Source: Xenorhabdus ehlersii (GTDB taxonomy: Bacteria > Pseudomonadota > Gammaproteobacteria > Enterobacterales > Enterobacteriaceae). Taken from it: a stretch of DNA of 64,000 nt. The notes beneath the pieces were generated by a model that was given only the letters and a program-made list of their open reading frames with translations, was not told the origin of the DNA and made no database searches. The stretch spans positions 460,954 to 524,953 of the forward strand of contig NZ_RAQI01000003.1 in NCBI RefSeq assembly GCF_003610465.1. The letters are read 5' to 3'. Shown here piece by piece: positions 30,989 through 40,995 of the stretch (position 1 is the stretch's first letter; each line of letters starts with the position of its first letter). The position numbers and the translations under genes were made by a program.

Positions 30989-32140
30989 CTATCTAGGTAC
31001 TCTCAATCCTTTTTCAATGCCTCGCGGACTAAAGACTATCTGCCATAACTGTATATCTCTTGCACGGAATGCACCTGCACAGGCGTTCAGGTAATAACTG
31101 AACATCCGTTTGAAGCGTGGGCTATAGTTATGCTCTATTTCATGCCAACTGGCGATAAATCGCTCATACCATGCCATCAATGTCCGGTCATAATCAGCCC
31201 CAAAATTGTGCCAATCTTCCATGACAAACTTTCCGGTAGTTGCTTTGGCAATTTTGGCGATCGATGGTAAGCAGCCATTGGGAAAAATATATTTGCTGAT
31301 CCATGCATCGGAACCTAATTTATCAATATTGGAACCGATGGTATGGAGAAGGAACAGACCATCAGGTTTTAAGTTCTTTTTCACTATATTGAAATAATTG
31401 TCATAATTTTTAGGGCCTACGTGCTCAAACATGCCGACAGATACAACGCGATCAAACTGAAGGTCGAGGTTTCGGTAATCTTCAAGGATAATTTTTACAT
31501 TTAGATCCTTGCAGTGTTCCTGTGCATACTTCTGTTGCTCGGCTGAAATCGTTACCCCTGTAACAGATACACCGTAGTTTTCTGCCGCATAGGCAGCCAA
31601 ACCTCCCCATCCACAACCGATATCCAATAAAGTCATGCCTGGGGACAATTGTAGTTTTTCGCAAATCAGGCGCAGCTTATGGGATTGTGCTTCTTCTAGT
31701 GTGTTGGCATCTTTCCAATAACCGCAAGAATATTGCATGTGAGGATCAAGCATCCGGGTAAACAGGTCATTGCCTAAATTATAATGTTCCTCACCTACAA
31801 TCCAGGCACGTTTGGGAGATTGTAAATTAAATATACGAGAGATAATTATCTTGAAGATATCCTTGACATTTTTAGGAATACGATGTTCTAAACCTGCCCG
31901 TAATACTTTGTAAAAGAAAATATCAAGGCGATCACATTCCCACCAGCCATCCATATAACTCTCACCCAGACCCAAGGAGCCTTTTTTCAATACGCGTTTA
32001 TAGAAGTCAGGATTTTTAATCCGTATGTCGAAAGGGCGCTTACCATTGATATCAATATCAGTTTCCTGAAGCAATTCATGGGCGATCCTATGCCAAGGAT
32101 CAGTGATTATTTTTTTACCTTCAACGAAAGACGAACTCAT
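30989..32140 (-). CDS. cfa: Cyclopropane-fatty-acyl-phospholipid synthase
   Basis: Cfa uses S-adenosylmethionine to add a methylene bridge to unsaturated acyl chains of membrane phospholipids, typically on entry to stationary phase. The 383 residues contain the AdoMet-binding LLDIGCGWGGLAAYAAENYG, and the lipid-binding C-terminal region with YFNACAGAFRARDIQLWQ-like spacing (YYLNACAGAFRARD) and the active-site Cys in it. The ATG at 32140 follows GGAGAG. It converges with ribE as in E. coli. Confidence 0.95.
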   Translation of the reverse strand: MSSSFVEGKKIITDPWHRIAHELLQETDIDINGKRPFDIRIKNPDFYKRVLKKGSLGLGESYMDGWWECDRLDIFFYKVLRAGLEHRIPKNVKDIFKIIISRIFNLQSPKRAWIVGEEHYNLGNDLFTRMLDPHMQYSCGYWKDANTLEEAQSHKLRLICEKLQLSPGMTLLDIGCGWGGLAAYAAENYGVSVTGVTISAEQQKYAQEHCKDLNVKIILEDYRNLDLQFDRVVSVGMFEHVGPKNYDNYFNIVKKNLKPDGLFLLHTIGSNIDKLGSDAWISKYIFPNGCLPSIAKIAKATTGKFVMEDWHNFGADYDRTLMAWYERFIASWHEIEHNYSPRFKRMFSYYLNACAGAFRARDIQLWQIVFSPRGIEKGLRVPR

Positions 32141-32457
32141 ATACTCTCCAACATTTGTGTGATGGAATTTTGAGGTGTCACTTTGTAGCTGATTTTTATT
32201 ATATAAAACCCCGAAGGTTTATTGGAAAATAATATAGAAATTGCATTGAAAAGCACATATTGCCTATTCATCCTGAAATTAAATAGAGCGTCAATGCTCT
32301 GAGAGACCTCAAATTCCGAGTTTTTAGAATAATGAATCCGTATGAGTATATGAGTGAAATAGTATTTAAACAATCATCTAAAGGTCACATAATGGTGTAA
32401 CCTTTAGATAATAATGTTCTTAACTATTATTTTTTTGGAGAATTATTGTATTCATGT
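32141..32457. other. Spacer between punC and cfa
   Basis: This AT-rich stretch should hold the cfa promoter and a long leader. Near the punC stop, ATCTAAAGGT (32376-32385) pairs with ACCTTTAGAT (32400-32409), a weak terminator candidate for punC without a T run. Nothing else is evident. Confidence 0.4.
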
Positions 32458-33639
32458 TTAGTGGTTTTTTTCAACACCTTGTTTTTGCAGCCAATAACCG
32501 ACAGACATTGGAACAACCGTAAGCGCCATTGTTGTTGTCGTCGATAAAAGAGGGTATTCCATAAATACAGAGACGATCATACTCGCAACAAAACAGAGGC
32601 CCAATTGCAGGGCATTTTGTAATGCAGCCGCTTTACCACTATCCTGAGGATAAACAGACAGAGCATTTGCTACTGCAATTGGATAGGATGCACCATTCAT
32701 TGCCGCCATCACACAAAAAGGAATAAGAATGGCTATAAATGAAGGTTCACTTAATATGGAAATCAAGCAAATAATGATCATGCTTACAGCATAGCCCACC
32801 AACAGAAATGGGAATACCGTTTCACTTTTTACTTTTTCCAGTAAGATACGGCAACCATACCCGCCAATCATAAATGCCAGAGTTTGGGGAATATAACTTA
32901 AGCCAATATCGGTAGGGTCATAACCCATATCTTTCAAAATTGTTGGTGAACCCGTTAGCCAGGCAAAAAAACCGGCACTGCAAGATGCATAGATCAATAC
33001 ATTTCCGTTAAAAACTGGGGAAGTTAATAACGTAAAGAAAGAAACTGCCTTTTTATCAGCGTGGGTTTCGATACTAGTACGCTTATTAGTCAGAAAAAAT
33101 GTTGGTATTAACAGCAATATCGTTACGATCATTAAAACAAGGAAAATGACTCTCCAACCATTATGTGTCAATAGCCATGCGCCCAACAAAGGAGCAAGAG
33201 CAGGGGAAAGAGCAACCAAAGGCATGATCATGGCAAAAACACGTTTGGTACGCTCTGCATCATATCTGTCGACGACTAAAGCCTGCCAAGTCACCGCAGC
33301 GGAACAAACGCCAACCGCTTGCATAAATCTCAATACCAATAACTGGATCGGACCCGTTATCCAAAGCATACCTAAACAACTAATGGAAAACAGGGATAGG
33401 CCGATAATAAGAACAGGTTTTCTGCCTAAACGGTCAGACAATTGACCCCATAAAAGTTGTGCAAAAGCAAATCCGGCAAGAAAAATGCTAAGGCTCGCAC
33501 TAATAGCATTAGTTGATGTACCTAATTCTGCTTTCATTGTATCAAAAGCGGGCAGATACATATCAATGGCCAGATAGCCTAACATGCTTAAACCCGCGAG
33601 ATAAGACATAAATGGAATGGAGTTTTTATTTGTTGTCAT
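32458..33639 (-). CDS. punC: MFS purine nucleoside exporter PunC (YdhC)
   Basis: This is an inner-membrane major facilitator of the Bcr/CflA drug-resistance group; the E. coli orthologue PunC is controlled by PunR and linked to adenosine/purine nucleoside transport. The ATG at 33639 (MTTNKNSIPFM) fits the family start. Twelve helices are visible, with the MFS motif A WGQLSDRLGRKPV after helix 2 and MYLPAFDTM after helix 1. It is divergent from its likely regulator gene punR. Confidence 0.86.
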   Translation of the reverse strand: MTTNKNSIPFMSYLAGLSMLGYLAIDMYLPAFDTMKAELGTSTNAISASLSIFLAGFAFAQLLWGQLSDRLGRKPVLIIGLSLFSISCLGMLWITGPIQLLVLRFMQAVGVCSAAVTWQALVVDRYDAERTKRVFAMIMPLVALSPALAPLLGAWLLTHNGWRVIFLVLMIVTILLLIPTFFLTNKRTSIETHADKKAVSFFTLLTSPVFNGNVLIYASCSAGFFAWLTGSPTILKDMGYDPTDIGLSYIPQTLAFMIGGYGCRILLEKVKSETVFPFLLVGYAVSMIIICLISILSEPSFIAILIPFCVMAAMNGASYPIAVANALSVYPQDSGKAAALQNALQLGLCFVASMIVSVFMEYPLLSTTTTMALTVVPMSVGYWLQKQGVEKNH

Positions 33640-33762
33640 TGTGTTAATAATCAGGTTTTGTAGTGGATAAGGAAATATTTGGCTTATTTTATATAGCATG
33701 ATTTTTACTTGTGAAACGGTAATATTTGCACCATGTTGTGAAAAAAATTGAAAGGAAGATAT

Positions 33763-34671
33763 ATGTGGTCTGAATACTCTCTGGAAGTCGTTGATGCTGT
33801 TGCCAGAACAGGAAGTTTCAGCGCGGCTGCATCAGAACTTCATCGTGTGCCTTCTGCTGTCAGCTATACGGTAAAACAGCTTGAAGAATGGCTGGCAGTA
33901 CCTCTGTTTGAACGTCGTCATCGTGATGTTGATTTAACGGAAGCGGGGGCAATTTTTGTCAAAGAAGCGCGTTCTGTTATCAAAAAAATGAATCACACTC
34001 GGCACCAGTGCCAACAGGTTGCCAATGGTTGGCGGGGACAATTTAGTATTGCGGTTGATCAGGTAGTAAAACCAGAGCGAACGCTTCGGCTAATTTTGGA
34101 TTTTTATCGCCATTTTCCAGATATTGAATTACTTATCTATCCTGAAGTTTTCAATGGCGTGTGGGATGCTTTGGTGGATGGACGGGTGGATGTCGCCATC
34201 GGAGCGACACGTGCTGCCCCTGTTGGTGAGCGATATAGCTTCAGGGATATGGGGTTCATGCCTTGGTTGTGTGTAGCCAGTCCTGAACACGAACTGGCAG
34301 TAATATCGGGAAAATTGAATGATGACCAAATGCGGCCTTATCCCAGTTTATGTCTTGAAGACACCTCACGCAGTTTGCCTAAGCGTGATACATGGGCTTT
34401 GGATAATCAGCGGAGACTGATTGTCCCTGATTGGGATGTTGGATTAAGTTGCTTGATGGATGGATTGTGTGTAGGTATGGTGCCTAAACACCGTGCGCAA
34501 CCGCTGATCCGTAAAGGCAAGTTGATTACACTTGAACTTGAACAACCATTGCCTGACAGCCCATGCTGCTTAACATGGTCGCAAAAAAGCCATTCACCGG
34601 CATTAAGCTGGTTACTTGATTATCTGGGGGATAGCGAAACGCTTAATGCCGAATGGCTGCAAGAAAATTAA
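33763..34671 (+). CDS. punR: LysR-type regulator PunR (YdhB)
   Basis: PunR is a LysR-family activator of the adjacent punC gene. The ATG at 33763 (MWSEYSLEVVDAV) follows AAGGA and gives 302 residues; the TTG at 33748 is not needed. The N-terminal winged helix-turn-helix spans GSFSAAASELHRVPSAVSYTVKQLEEWL, and the rest is a periplasmic-binding-like effector domain. It is transcribed away from punC with a shared 123-base regulatory region, where it should bind. Confidence 0.87.
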   Translation: MWSEYSLEVVDAVARTGSFSAAASELHRVPSAVSYTVKQLEEWLAVPLFERRHRDVDLTEAGAIFVKEARSVIKKMNHTRHQCQQVANGWRGQFSIAVDQVVKPERTLRLILDFYRHFPDIELLIYPEVFNGVWDALVDGRVDVAIGATRAAPVGERYSFRDMGFMPWLCVASPEHELAVISGKLNDDQMRPYPSLCLEDTSRSLPKRDTWALDNQRRLIVPDWDVGLSCLMDGLCVGMVPKHRAQPLIRKGKLITLELEQPLPDSPCCLTWSQKSHSPALSWLLDYLGDSETLNAEWLQEN

Positions 34672-34674
34672 CCG

Positions 34675-35700
34675 TCAGCGGCGATAATCGATAAAAGGTC
34701 CATCTGCAACAGAGCGCCGTTCAACAAGGCGTGGGTGGACTTCGATAGTTTGTGCATCCTCACGTTTATTGACGATCCTGTCCAGTAACATTGAAAAGGC
34801 CATTTGCCCTAAACGCTCTTTGGGTTGGTGGATGGTTGTTAATGCTGGCGTAAAATAGCGGGCATTGCGAATATTATCATAACCGATGATTGAAATGTCT
34901 TGTGGAACGCGTAATCCCAACTCATCGGCTGCACAAATTGCTCCCATAGCCATGACATCTCCACCACAAAAAACAGCAGTTGGACGATGTTTTTGATTCA
35001 GGATCTTGTACATAGCTTGATAACCGGACTCAGGTTCAAAATCACCTTGTACAATCCACTCATCCCGAATAGCGATATTGGCTTCTTTTAGTGCTTTAAG
35101 GAAACCTTGGTGGCGCCCTCCTCCAGTATTTCTTGCCAATGGCCCAGGAATAGATGCAATATCACGATGACCACGTTCAATGAGATAACGGCCAGCCAGG
35201 TAACCACCATGAAAGGCATTATCAATAATTGCATCGGTAAAATCGCCTCTGGATTCTCCCCAATCCATGACTACCATAGGAATATTACGATAGCCTTCCA
35301 ACATGTTCAAAAGTTGCTCAGGATATTCTGAACACATTACCAGCAAACCATCTACTCGTTTTTGTGCCAGCATCGCGAGGTAAGCTTTCTGTTTATCAAG
35401 GTTGTTATGAGAATTACATAAAATCAATGTATAACCTTTGCTATAGCAGCTATTTTCAACCGATTCTATAATCTCAGCAAAGTAGGGTGCTTCACTTGAT
35501 GTTGCCAGCAATCCAATGGATTTGGTGTGGTTAACTTTCAAGCTGCGGGCAACGGCACTGGGAGAATAGTTCAATTCTTTAATAGCGGCCCAAACTGCGG
35601 CCTTTGTATCTTCGGCGACGAAACGGGTTTTATTGATCACATGGGATACGGTTGTAGTCGAAACACCAGCGCGTTTAGCCACATCTTTAATCGTTGCCAT
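34675..35700 (-). CDS. purR: Purine repressor PurR
   Basis: PurR is a LacI-family repressor that binds hypoxanthine or guanine and shuts down purine synthesis genes. The 341 residues equal the E. coli protein. The helix-turn-helix is [21 protein letters not shown], the hinge helix [12 protein letters not shown], and the C-terminus [14 protein letters not shown] is diagnostic. The stop is 3 bases from the convergent punR stop. A partly matching PurR operator at 35771 suggests autoregulation. Confidence 0.95.
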   Translation of the reverse strand: MATIKDVAKRAGVSTTTVSHVINKTRFVAEDTKAAVWAAIKELNYSPSAVARSLKVNHTKSIGLLATSSEAPYFAEIIESVENSCYSKGYTLILCNSHNNLDKQKAYLAMLAQKRVDGLLVMCSEYPEQLLNMLEGYRNIPMVVMDWGESRGDFTDAIIDNAFHGGYLAGRYLIERGHRDIASIPGPLARNTGGGRHQGFLKALKEANIAIRDEWIVQGDFEPESGYQAMYKILNQKHRPTAVFCGGDVMAMGAICAADELGLRVPQDISIIGYDNIRNARYFTPALTTIHQPKERLGQMAFSMLLDRIVNKREDAQTIEVHPRLVERRSVADGPFIDYRR

Positions 35701-35770
35701 GAAAAAAGGACTCCTGACCTTCTGGTCTAATTTATATACCCTTTATCTTTCTTGTCGGGTATAGCTATTT

Positions 35771-35786
35771 GTTAATCGTTTACCAA
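35771..35786 (-). promoter_or_regulatory. Possible PurR operator of purR
   Basis: GTTAATCGTTTACCAA keeps the right half (CGTTTACC) of the autoregulatory purR operator known in E. coli, while the left half is degenerate. It lies 71 bases before the purR start. Confidence 0.35.
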
Positions 35787-35990
35787 TATATTTATATACA
35801 GGGTGATGGTTGGCAATAATTTAGCGGTAAACCTTGAATTTTGTCTGATCTAGCTCAAAAGTGAAAGCAATAATCGATGCTATAAAGAGTATGGATTAAA
35901 TATTGCGGTATGATTTTTAGATAATATGGCAAATAACTGCTTAAAATTTAGGATGTTGAAGTGTCTTAATTTTCACATTGAGGATGTTCT

Positions 35991-36077
35991 ATGGATACAG
36001 ATCTGAAATTGGGATTATTGGCCGCCAGTAGTGCATTAATCATGATTGTTTTTCTGGGGAGCCTCTGCCTGATCTGA
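35991..36077 (+). CDS. ynhF: Small membrane protein YnhF
   Basis: A 28-codon gene starts at ATG 35991 with AGGA ten bases upstream. The product begins MDTDLKLGLLAASSALIM and is one hydrophobic helix. E. coli YnhF (29 residues, starting MSTDLKFSL) is found in the same purR-sodB interval, so both the start motif TDLK and the location support orthology. It is a single-span inner-membrane micro-protein of unknown function. It is too short for ordinary gene callers. Confidence 0.8.
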   Translation: MDTDLKLGLLAASSALIMIVFLGSLCLI

Positions 36078-36204
36078 TCAAGATCTAAAAGAAGAATTTG
36101 TAGTCCCACTTACTTTAAAGGGGGGGGTCTCCAGCATACGAAATTCCGCGCATGAAGGAAAACCTGCCCTTATTATTTCAAGCTAGTATTAAGAACGAAT
36201 CTTA

Positions 36205-36783
36205 TTAAGCCAGATTTTCTTCAACAAATTTCCAGTTGACCAGAGCCCAGAAGTGCTCTAAATATTGAGGGCGTGCATTGCGGTAATCAATGTAATATGC
36301 GTGCTCCCAAACATCAACGGTCAGTACTGGCTTATCTTCGCCAGTCAATGGGGTTGCTGCATTAGAAGAGTTAACAATAGCCAGAGTGCCATCAACTTTC
36401 TTGACTAACCAAGTCCAACCAGAACCAAAGTTTTTCAGGGCTGCGTCAGTGAATTGCTGTTTGAACTCAGCAAAAGAGCCGAAAGCATTGTTGATAGCGT
36501 CTGCTACTTTTCCGGTTGGTTCGCCACCACCATTTGGTGACAGGCTATGCCAGTAGAAAGTATGGTTCCAAACTTGTGCTGCGTTATTGAAGATACCACC
36601 TTCAGATGTTTTGATAATCTCTTCCAGAGATTTTCCGGCAAACTCAGTATCTTTAATCAGATTATTCAGGTTTACAACATAAGCGTTGTGATGTTTGCCG
36701 TAGTGGTATTCCAGGGTTTCTGCAGAAATGTGTGGTTCCAGGGCATCTTTGGCATAAGGTAATGCTGGTAATTCAAAAGACAT
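36205..36783 (-). CDS. sodB: Iron superoxide dismutase
   Basis: SodB disproportionates superoxide to oxygen and hydrogen peroxide in the cytoplasm. The ATG at 36783 follows AAGGAGC and gives 192 residues. Metal ligands are visible in EYHYGKHHNAYV, NHTFYWHSLSP, and DVWEHAYYIDYRN. The sequence follows the Fe-type (SodB) pattern of enterobacteria. As Fe-SOD it is a standard RyhB target, and a RyhB homologue is present at 52265. Confidence 0.96.
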   Translation of the reverse strand: MSFELPALPYAKDALEPHISAETLEYHYGKHHNAYVVNLNNLIKDTEFAGKSLEEIIKTSEGGIFNNAAQVWNHTFYWHSLSPNGGGEPTGKVADAINNAFGSFAEFKQQFTDAALKNFGSGWTWLVKKVDGTLAIVNSSNAATPLTGEDKPVLTVDVWEHAYYIDYRNARPQYLEHFWALVNWKFVEENLA

Positions 36784-37147
36784 TGCATGCTCCTTTTTAT
36801 TAATATCGGGTTTTTGGCTCCGCAAACCATGGCTTAGACACTAACCATGGGCAGGGCAAATTTAAGCTTATTATCGTGTTACTATTTTGATAATTATCTT
36901 AACAACTTTTCTGCTAAATAACAGGGAAAAAGATGCTATCACGCTGCGAACTGGTGCAGAACTAAACTTAACATGGATTGAATACAGTCAGTTGGAGTGG
37001 AAATATTTAATGATCATTTACTGCAAGTCATGGCAAAAATTTGCCATATAAAGTTCACGGTAGAAAAATTAGCGTAGAAAGTGGTATTCTGAATCAATCT
37101 TTATCTTATGCTAATAAATAGCGCTTGCAGTTTTTAAGGAAGCAAAA
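36784..37147. other. Divergent promoter region of sodB and grxD
   Basis: The region must contain both promoters. I see AT-rich DNA with no further gene, and no confident operator. Confidence 0.4.
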
Positions 37148-37522
37148 ATGACTAATATAAACACTAACACGGTTACTGATACAACGGCTGATGCAGTCAT
37201 TGAAAAAATCGAACGTCAGATCAGAGAAAACCCAATTCTGTTGTACATGAAAGGTTCACCAAAATTGCCAAGCTGCGGTTTCTCTGCACAGGCAGTTCAG
37301 GCCTTATCAGCTTGTGGTGAACGTTTTGCTTATGTGGATATTCTGCAAAATCCAGATATCCGAGCTCAATTACCTAAGTATGCTAATTGGCCGACTTTTC
37401 CTCAACTTTGGGTTGATGGTGAGTTGGTGGGAGGTTGTGACATTCTTGTTGAGATGTATCAACGCGGTGAACTACAAACACTGATCAAAGAGACTGCCGA
37501 CAAGTATCGTGAGCAGGAATAA
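37148..37522 (+). CDS. grxD: Monothiol glutaredoxin GrxD
   Basis: GrxD binds a glutathione-coordinated [2Fe-2S] cluster as a dimer and takes part in iron-sulfur trafficking with BolA partners. The 124-residue protein has the CGFS active site in PKLPSCGFSAQ, the glutathione-binding WPTFPQLWVDGE and GGCDI. The N-terminus is about nine residues longer than in E. coli (a Thr/Asn-rich stretch). A strong terminator follows. Confidence 0.94.
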   Translation: MTNINTNTVTDTTADAVIEKIERQIRENPILLYMKGSPKLPSCGFSAQAVQALSACGERFAYVDILQNPDIRAQLPKYANWPTFPQLWVDGELVGGCDILVEMYQRGELQTLIKETADKYREQE

Positions 37523-37558
37523 GGTCAGTTATTCATCTGAATAATGGCTACTTTTCAT

Positions 37559-37595
37559 AGCCCCATACTTTAATTGGTATGGGGCTTGCTTTTTT
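37559..37595. terminator. Terminator between grxD and rnt
   Basis: AGCCCCATAC (37559-37568) pairs perfectly with GTATGGGGCT (37577-37586) and is followed by TGCTTTTTT on the plus strand. The last bases overlap the rnt stop. Confidence 0.85.
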
Positions 37596-38253
37596 AGGAT
37601 TCGCAGCTGGCTGCATCAGTAGATGGTAGCGGCCAACCACCTAGACGTTTCCAGCGATTAACCAGTTCACAGAAAAGCAGGGCAGTTCGATCCGTATCAT
37701 AAAGTGCGCTATGGGCCTGATTGCTGTCAAACGGAATTTCCGCTGTGATGCAGGCTTTGGCAAGAATTGTCTGGCCAAGAACCAAGCCACTGAGTGCAGC
37801 GGTATCAAAAGTAGCGAACGGATGGAATGGATTGCGTTTCAAACCAGCACGTTCAGCAGCAGCCATGACAAAACTGTGATCAAAATTGGCATTATGGGCG
37901 ACCATAATTGCACGGTTACAATTCGTGTCTTTCATGCCCTTGCGGATCATTTTAAAAATTGCGTGCAAGGCAGTATATTCACTGACAGCGCCTCGCAAGG
38001 GGTTTGTAGGATCAATGCCAGTGAAAGCGAGAGCGGCAGGATCAAGATTAGCCCCTTCAAAAGGCTCGATATGAAAATGTAGCGTATTGGCAGGTGTTAG
38101 CCAACCATCTTCATCCATTTTTAAAGTAATTGCAGCAATTTCAAGCAAAGCGTCTGTACGCGCATTAAAACCAGCGGTTTCGACATCAATGACAACGGGA
38201 TAGTAGCCACGAAAGCGCCCACTTAGCATATTTTGATCATTTTGATTAGACAT
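37594..38253 (-). CDS. rnt: Ribonuclease T
   Basis: RNase T is a DEDD 3'-5' exoribonuclease that trims the CCA end of tRNA and matures 5S and 23S rRNA. The ATG at 38253 (MSNQNDQN) gives 219 residues, close to the E. coli length, so the upstream extension to 38310 is dropped. Exo motifs are VVIDVETAG (Asp and Glu), [10 protein letters not shown] (Asp) and [13 protein letters not shown] (His, Asp). Confidence 0.94.
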   Translation of the reverse strand: MSNQNDQNMLSGRFRGYYPVVIDVETAGFNARTDALLEIAAITLKMDEDGWLTPANTLHFHIEPFEGANLDPAALAFTGIDPTNPLRGAVSEYTALHAIFKMIRKGMKDTNCNRAIMVAHNANFDHSFVMAAAERAGLKRNPFHPFATFDTAALSGLVLGQTILAKACITAEIPFDSNQAHSALYDTDRTALLFCELVNRWKRLGGWPLPSTDAASCES

Positions 38254-38432
38254 CTGATTTTCAGTTCTTAGCTTCAGGATTCTATTTTTTAACTTTGGAA
38301 TAGTGGGCATTATGACAAAATTTGGTGTGTCTTGCAGAAGTAATGCTTATTCGGTGGGGAATTAAAGGGCAAGATGCCCTTATTTAGGTATTTAAATAAT
38401 TTCTAACTATAACTCGATAGTTATTGATAGAG

Positions 38433-38840
38433 TTAGTTGCCTAATGCATTGCTGGCACTTGAATTTTCGATGAGTTCAATCTTATAGCCATCAGGATCTT
38501 CAACGAATGCAATGACGGTTGTTCCACCTTTAACTGGCCCTGCTTCGCGAACTACTTTCCCTCCTGCAAGTTTGATGTGTTCACAGGTTGCTGCAACATC
38601 ATCAACACCTAAGGCGATATGTCCAAATGCGGTTCCCATTTCGTAGTTTTCAACATCCCAATTATAGGTTAGCTCAATGACTGCGCCTTGACTTTCATCG
38701 GTATAACCAACAAACGCGAGAGAATACTTATACTCTGGATTTTCGCTGGTGCGAAGTAAACGCATACCCATTACCTGAGTATAGAAATCAATTGAGCGCT
38801 GCATGTTGCCAACCCGGATCATAGTGTGGAGTAAACGCAT
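38433..38840 (-). CDS. gloA: Glyoxalase I (lactoylglutathione lyase)
   Basis: GloA converts the methylglyoxal-glutathione hemithioacetal to S-lactoylglutathione. The 135 residues match E. coli GloA, a nickel enzyme. The metal ligands are recognisable: His in RLLHTMIRV, Glu in AVIELTYNW, His in FGHIALGV and Glu in GYKIELIE. The gene stands alone upstream of rnt on the same strand. Confidence 0.96.
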   Translation of the reverse strand: MRLLHTMIRVGNMQRSIDFYTQVMGMRLLRTSENPEYKYSLAFVGYTDESQGAVIELTYNWDVENYEMGTAFGHIALGVDDVAATCEHIKLAGGKVVREAGPVKGGTTVIAFVEDPDGYKIELIENSSASNALGN

Positions 38841-39082
38841 GATTACCTCTTGGTCTTTATAGTTTTATTGCGAAACATAGCTTTATTACAAAAACTTGGC
38901 TCACATATCTGCATATGATTGGTTAACTATAGCGTGTATAGATCAGATAATTCAAATTATCCGGTTTGTTTACCTTTAAGTTGTTACCATTTTATTTTGA
39001 AATGACAAGGGCGAAGTTTATACTGGTCAATAAACGGCCTCATTATGGGAATGCTTGATAAGCCTGGATGTAGGGGGATGAG

Positions 39083-39322
39083 ATGGCTAAACAATTAGAA
39101 TTTTTTGCTATTCCAAACCCTTGTCGGGGAGTTTGTGAATCTGATCCCCGTGGTTTTTGCCGAGGATGTTATCGTAGTAGGAAAGAGCGATTTATATGGA
39201 CGAAATTATCGGATAGTGAAAAAAGAGAAATATTGCGGTTATGTCGTCAGAGAAAACTAAGAGAGCCGAGAAGAAAGGAAGAGGAAAGAAATATTATTCC
39301 AAGACAACCCGATTTATTTTAA
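39083..39322 (+). CDS. ydhL: DUF1289 family protein YdhL
   Basis: This is a 79-residue protein of unknown role. Four cysteines are arranged as in DUF1289 (NPCRGVCESD...FCRGCYRS), suggesting a small zinc- or cluster-binding site, followed by an amphipathic WTKLSDSEKREILRLCRQRK helix. GGGGATGAG precedes the ATG. Length and location near gloA/slyA match E. coli YdhL. Confidence 0.85.
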   Translation: MAKQLEFFAIPNPCRGVCESDPRGFCRGCYRSRKERFIWTKLSDSEKREILRLCRQRKLREPRRKEEERNIIPRQPDLF

Positions 39323-40000
39323 TTCCACTCTGAATTGGCTAAAAAATATCATTTATATGAATTATAGTTTAGGATGATCGCAAAAATAAGAAATATTACT
39401 AGCCATAAATGATATATTATTTATATTACATTTCTTTTATTTGACATAAGTCATTTCAAAATATCACTTCTGTTGTCTATCTTAATCATTTCAGTAAAAA
39501 TTTCTTATTAAAGAATTATTTATTGAACAAAAAAGAAACTGTTTTGTTATCTTATTGTTTTTTATGTTATTTATTTTGATGTTATCAATCTCTGTAAGAG
39601 AAAAATGATATTAATGTAAAAATATATAGATTAGTACTTGGATGGCGGTTATTCTTATAGAACTTTAACCGAGTTGAAATGTATATATTTTGGGGGATTG
39701 TACTTTTTTTGTTGATATTTAAACTTACAATAGTTTAGTTGAAGGATTATTTTATACAGTTTATATCGTTGGTGGATTAATGCGCGATTTTATTCGGTGC
39801 GCCGTACAATTTCGCTCTTTAGGGCGACGAAGATGTCAACTTTAAGTAACAAGCCAACGCGATACTAATTAGGTAATTAGCGAAATTGCTGACTCTGCTA
39901 ATGTAAGCATGATATAGAGTGCGTATCCATTATTCATATGAATAAACTGATTGGATAATTCATTGATGTTATATGAGTCTCTAATTATAAGGAGGGGTAA
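39323..40000. other. Long AT-rich leader region upstream of slyA
   Basis: This 678-base stretch has no protein gene. The left two thirds are very AT-rich with T tracts. From about 39785 composition changes, and there are nested inverted repeats: CAATTTCGCT (39807-39816) with AGCGAAATTG (39879-39888), and CTAATTA (39865-39871) with TAATTAG (39874-39880). These suggest a structured slyA leader or an unlisted RNA. Confidence 0.45.
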
Positions 40001-40438
40001 TTGGAATTGACATTGGGATCAGATCTGGCACGTTTAGTCCGTATCTGGCGCGCTTTAATTGATCATCGTTTGAAACCGTTGAAATTAACTCAGACGCATT
40101 GGGTTACTCTATACAATATTAGTCAACTACCACCAGAGCAGTCCCAGATACAGCTCGCAAAAGCTATTGGTATTGAGCAACCATCTTTGGTGAGAACGCT
40201 TGATCAATTAGAAGAAAAGAAACTGATTACACGCCATACATGTGCCAATGATCGACGTGCAAAAAGAATCAAATTAACCAAAGAATCGGAAAACTTTATT
40301 AGAGAAGTGGATAGTGTTATTGGTTCTACAAGAAAAGAAATTTTGGAGGGAATTACTCATGATGAGTTAATTCTGCTTGCTTCTGTAATAAAGAAAATTG
40401 AAAAAAATATTAACCAATTGCACAAACAGGTAATATAA
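40001..40438 (+). CDS. slyA: MarR-family regulator SlyA
   Basis: SlyA is a winged-helix dimer that counteracts H-NS silencing and controls envelope and virulence genes in enterobacteria. Translation probably starts at TTG 40001, placed after an excellent AAGGAGG, as is known for E. coli and Salmonella slyA. The product (145 residues) keeps [33 protein letters not shown] and the recognition helix [18 protein letters not shown] with the RRAKRIKLT wing. It has a long structured leader and its own terminator. Confidence 0.95.
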   Translation: MELTLGSDLARLVRIWRALIDHRLKPLKLTQTHWVTLYNISQLPPEQSQIQLAKAIGIEQPSLVRTLDQLEEKKLITRHTCANDRRAKRIKLTKESENFIREVDSVIGSTRKEILEGITHDELILLASVIKKIEKNINQLHKQVI

Positions 40439-40456
40439 AAATTAATCTATAATAAT

Positions 40457-40500
40457 AAAATCGCGGCCCAGATCTTGTTACTGGTAAACCGCGATTTTTT
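40457..40500. terminator. Terminator between slyA and slyB
   Basis: AAAATCGCGG (40457-40466) pairs with CCGCGATTTT (40489-40498), followed by T's on the plus strand and TTTTATTATT on the minus strand; it probably serves both genes. Confidence 0.8.
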
Positions 40501-40521
40501 GTCTTGCGTTATTTAAACATT

Positions 40522-40995
40522 TTAGAGTGGTGATACAGTCAAAGAATCTCCGCTGTTTGCGATCCTGACACGTTGCCCTCTGCTGAATACGGTGCTGTCT
40601 AACTTTTGTACTATGATGATATTTTTTCCGCTGTCCATACGAATTTCTAGCTCAATACCTTTCGTTTGGTCTAAAGCACCTTCGATTCTTTGACCAGCCA
40701 GGCCGCCAGCAATAGCACCTGCAGCTGTGGCAAGCCTTTGACCAGAACCATCACCAACTGTATTACCTAGCAATCCTCCCAAAACAGCACCACCAATGAG
40801 ACCTAACATATTAGGATCACCAGCTTGCTTGCCTTTAATCGTGATGGGGCGTACAGATAGAATGGTGCCATAAGTCACAGTTTGAGCTTGTTTGGCTTGA
40901 CCAATAGAGTAAGTATCACTAGAAAGTGCTCCCATGTCTGCACAGCCAGACAACGTGGTTACTACAACTGCGCCAACCAGGAAACGTTTTAACAT
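40522..40995 (-). CDS. slyB: Outer membrane lipoprotein SlyB
   Basis: SlyB is a 17-kDa-type outer-membrane lipoprotein induced through PhoPQ in other enterobacteria and thought to stabilise outer-membrane proteins under LPS stress. The ATG at 40995 follows AGGAG and gives 157 residues. A lipobox LSGC is followed by the glycine-zipper segment GGAVLGGLLGNTVGDGSGQR...GAIAGGLAG. It converges with slyA, as in E. coli. Confidence 0.92.
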   Translation of the reverse strand: MLKRFLVGAVVVTTLSGCADMGALSSDTYSIGQAKQAQTVTYGTILSVRPITIKGKQAGDPNMLGLIGGAVLGGLLGNTVGDGSGQRLATAAGAIAGGLAGQRIEGALDQTKGIELEIRMDSGKNIIIVQKLDSTVFSRGQRVRIANSGDSLTVSPL

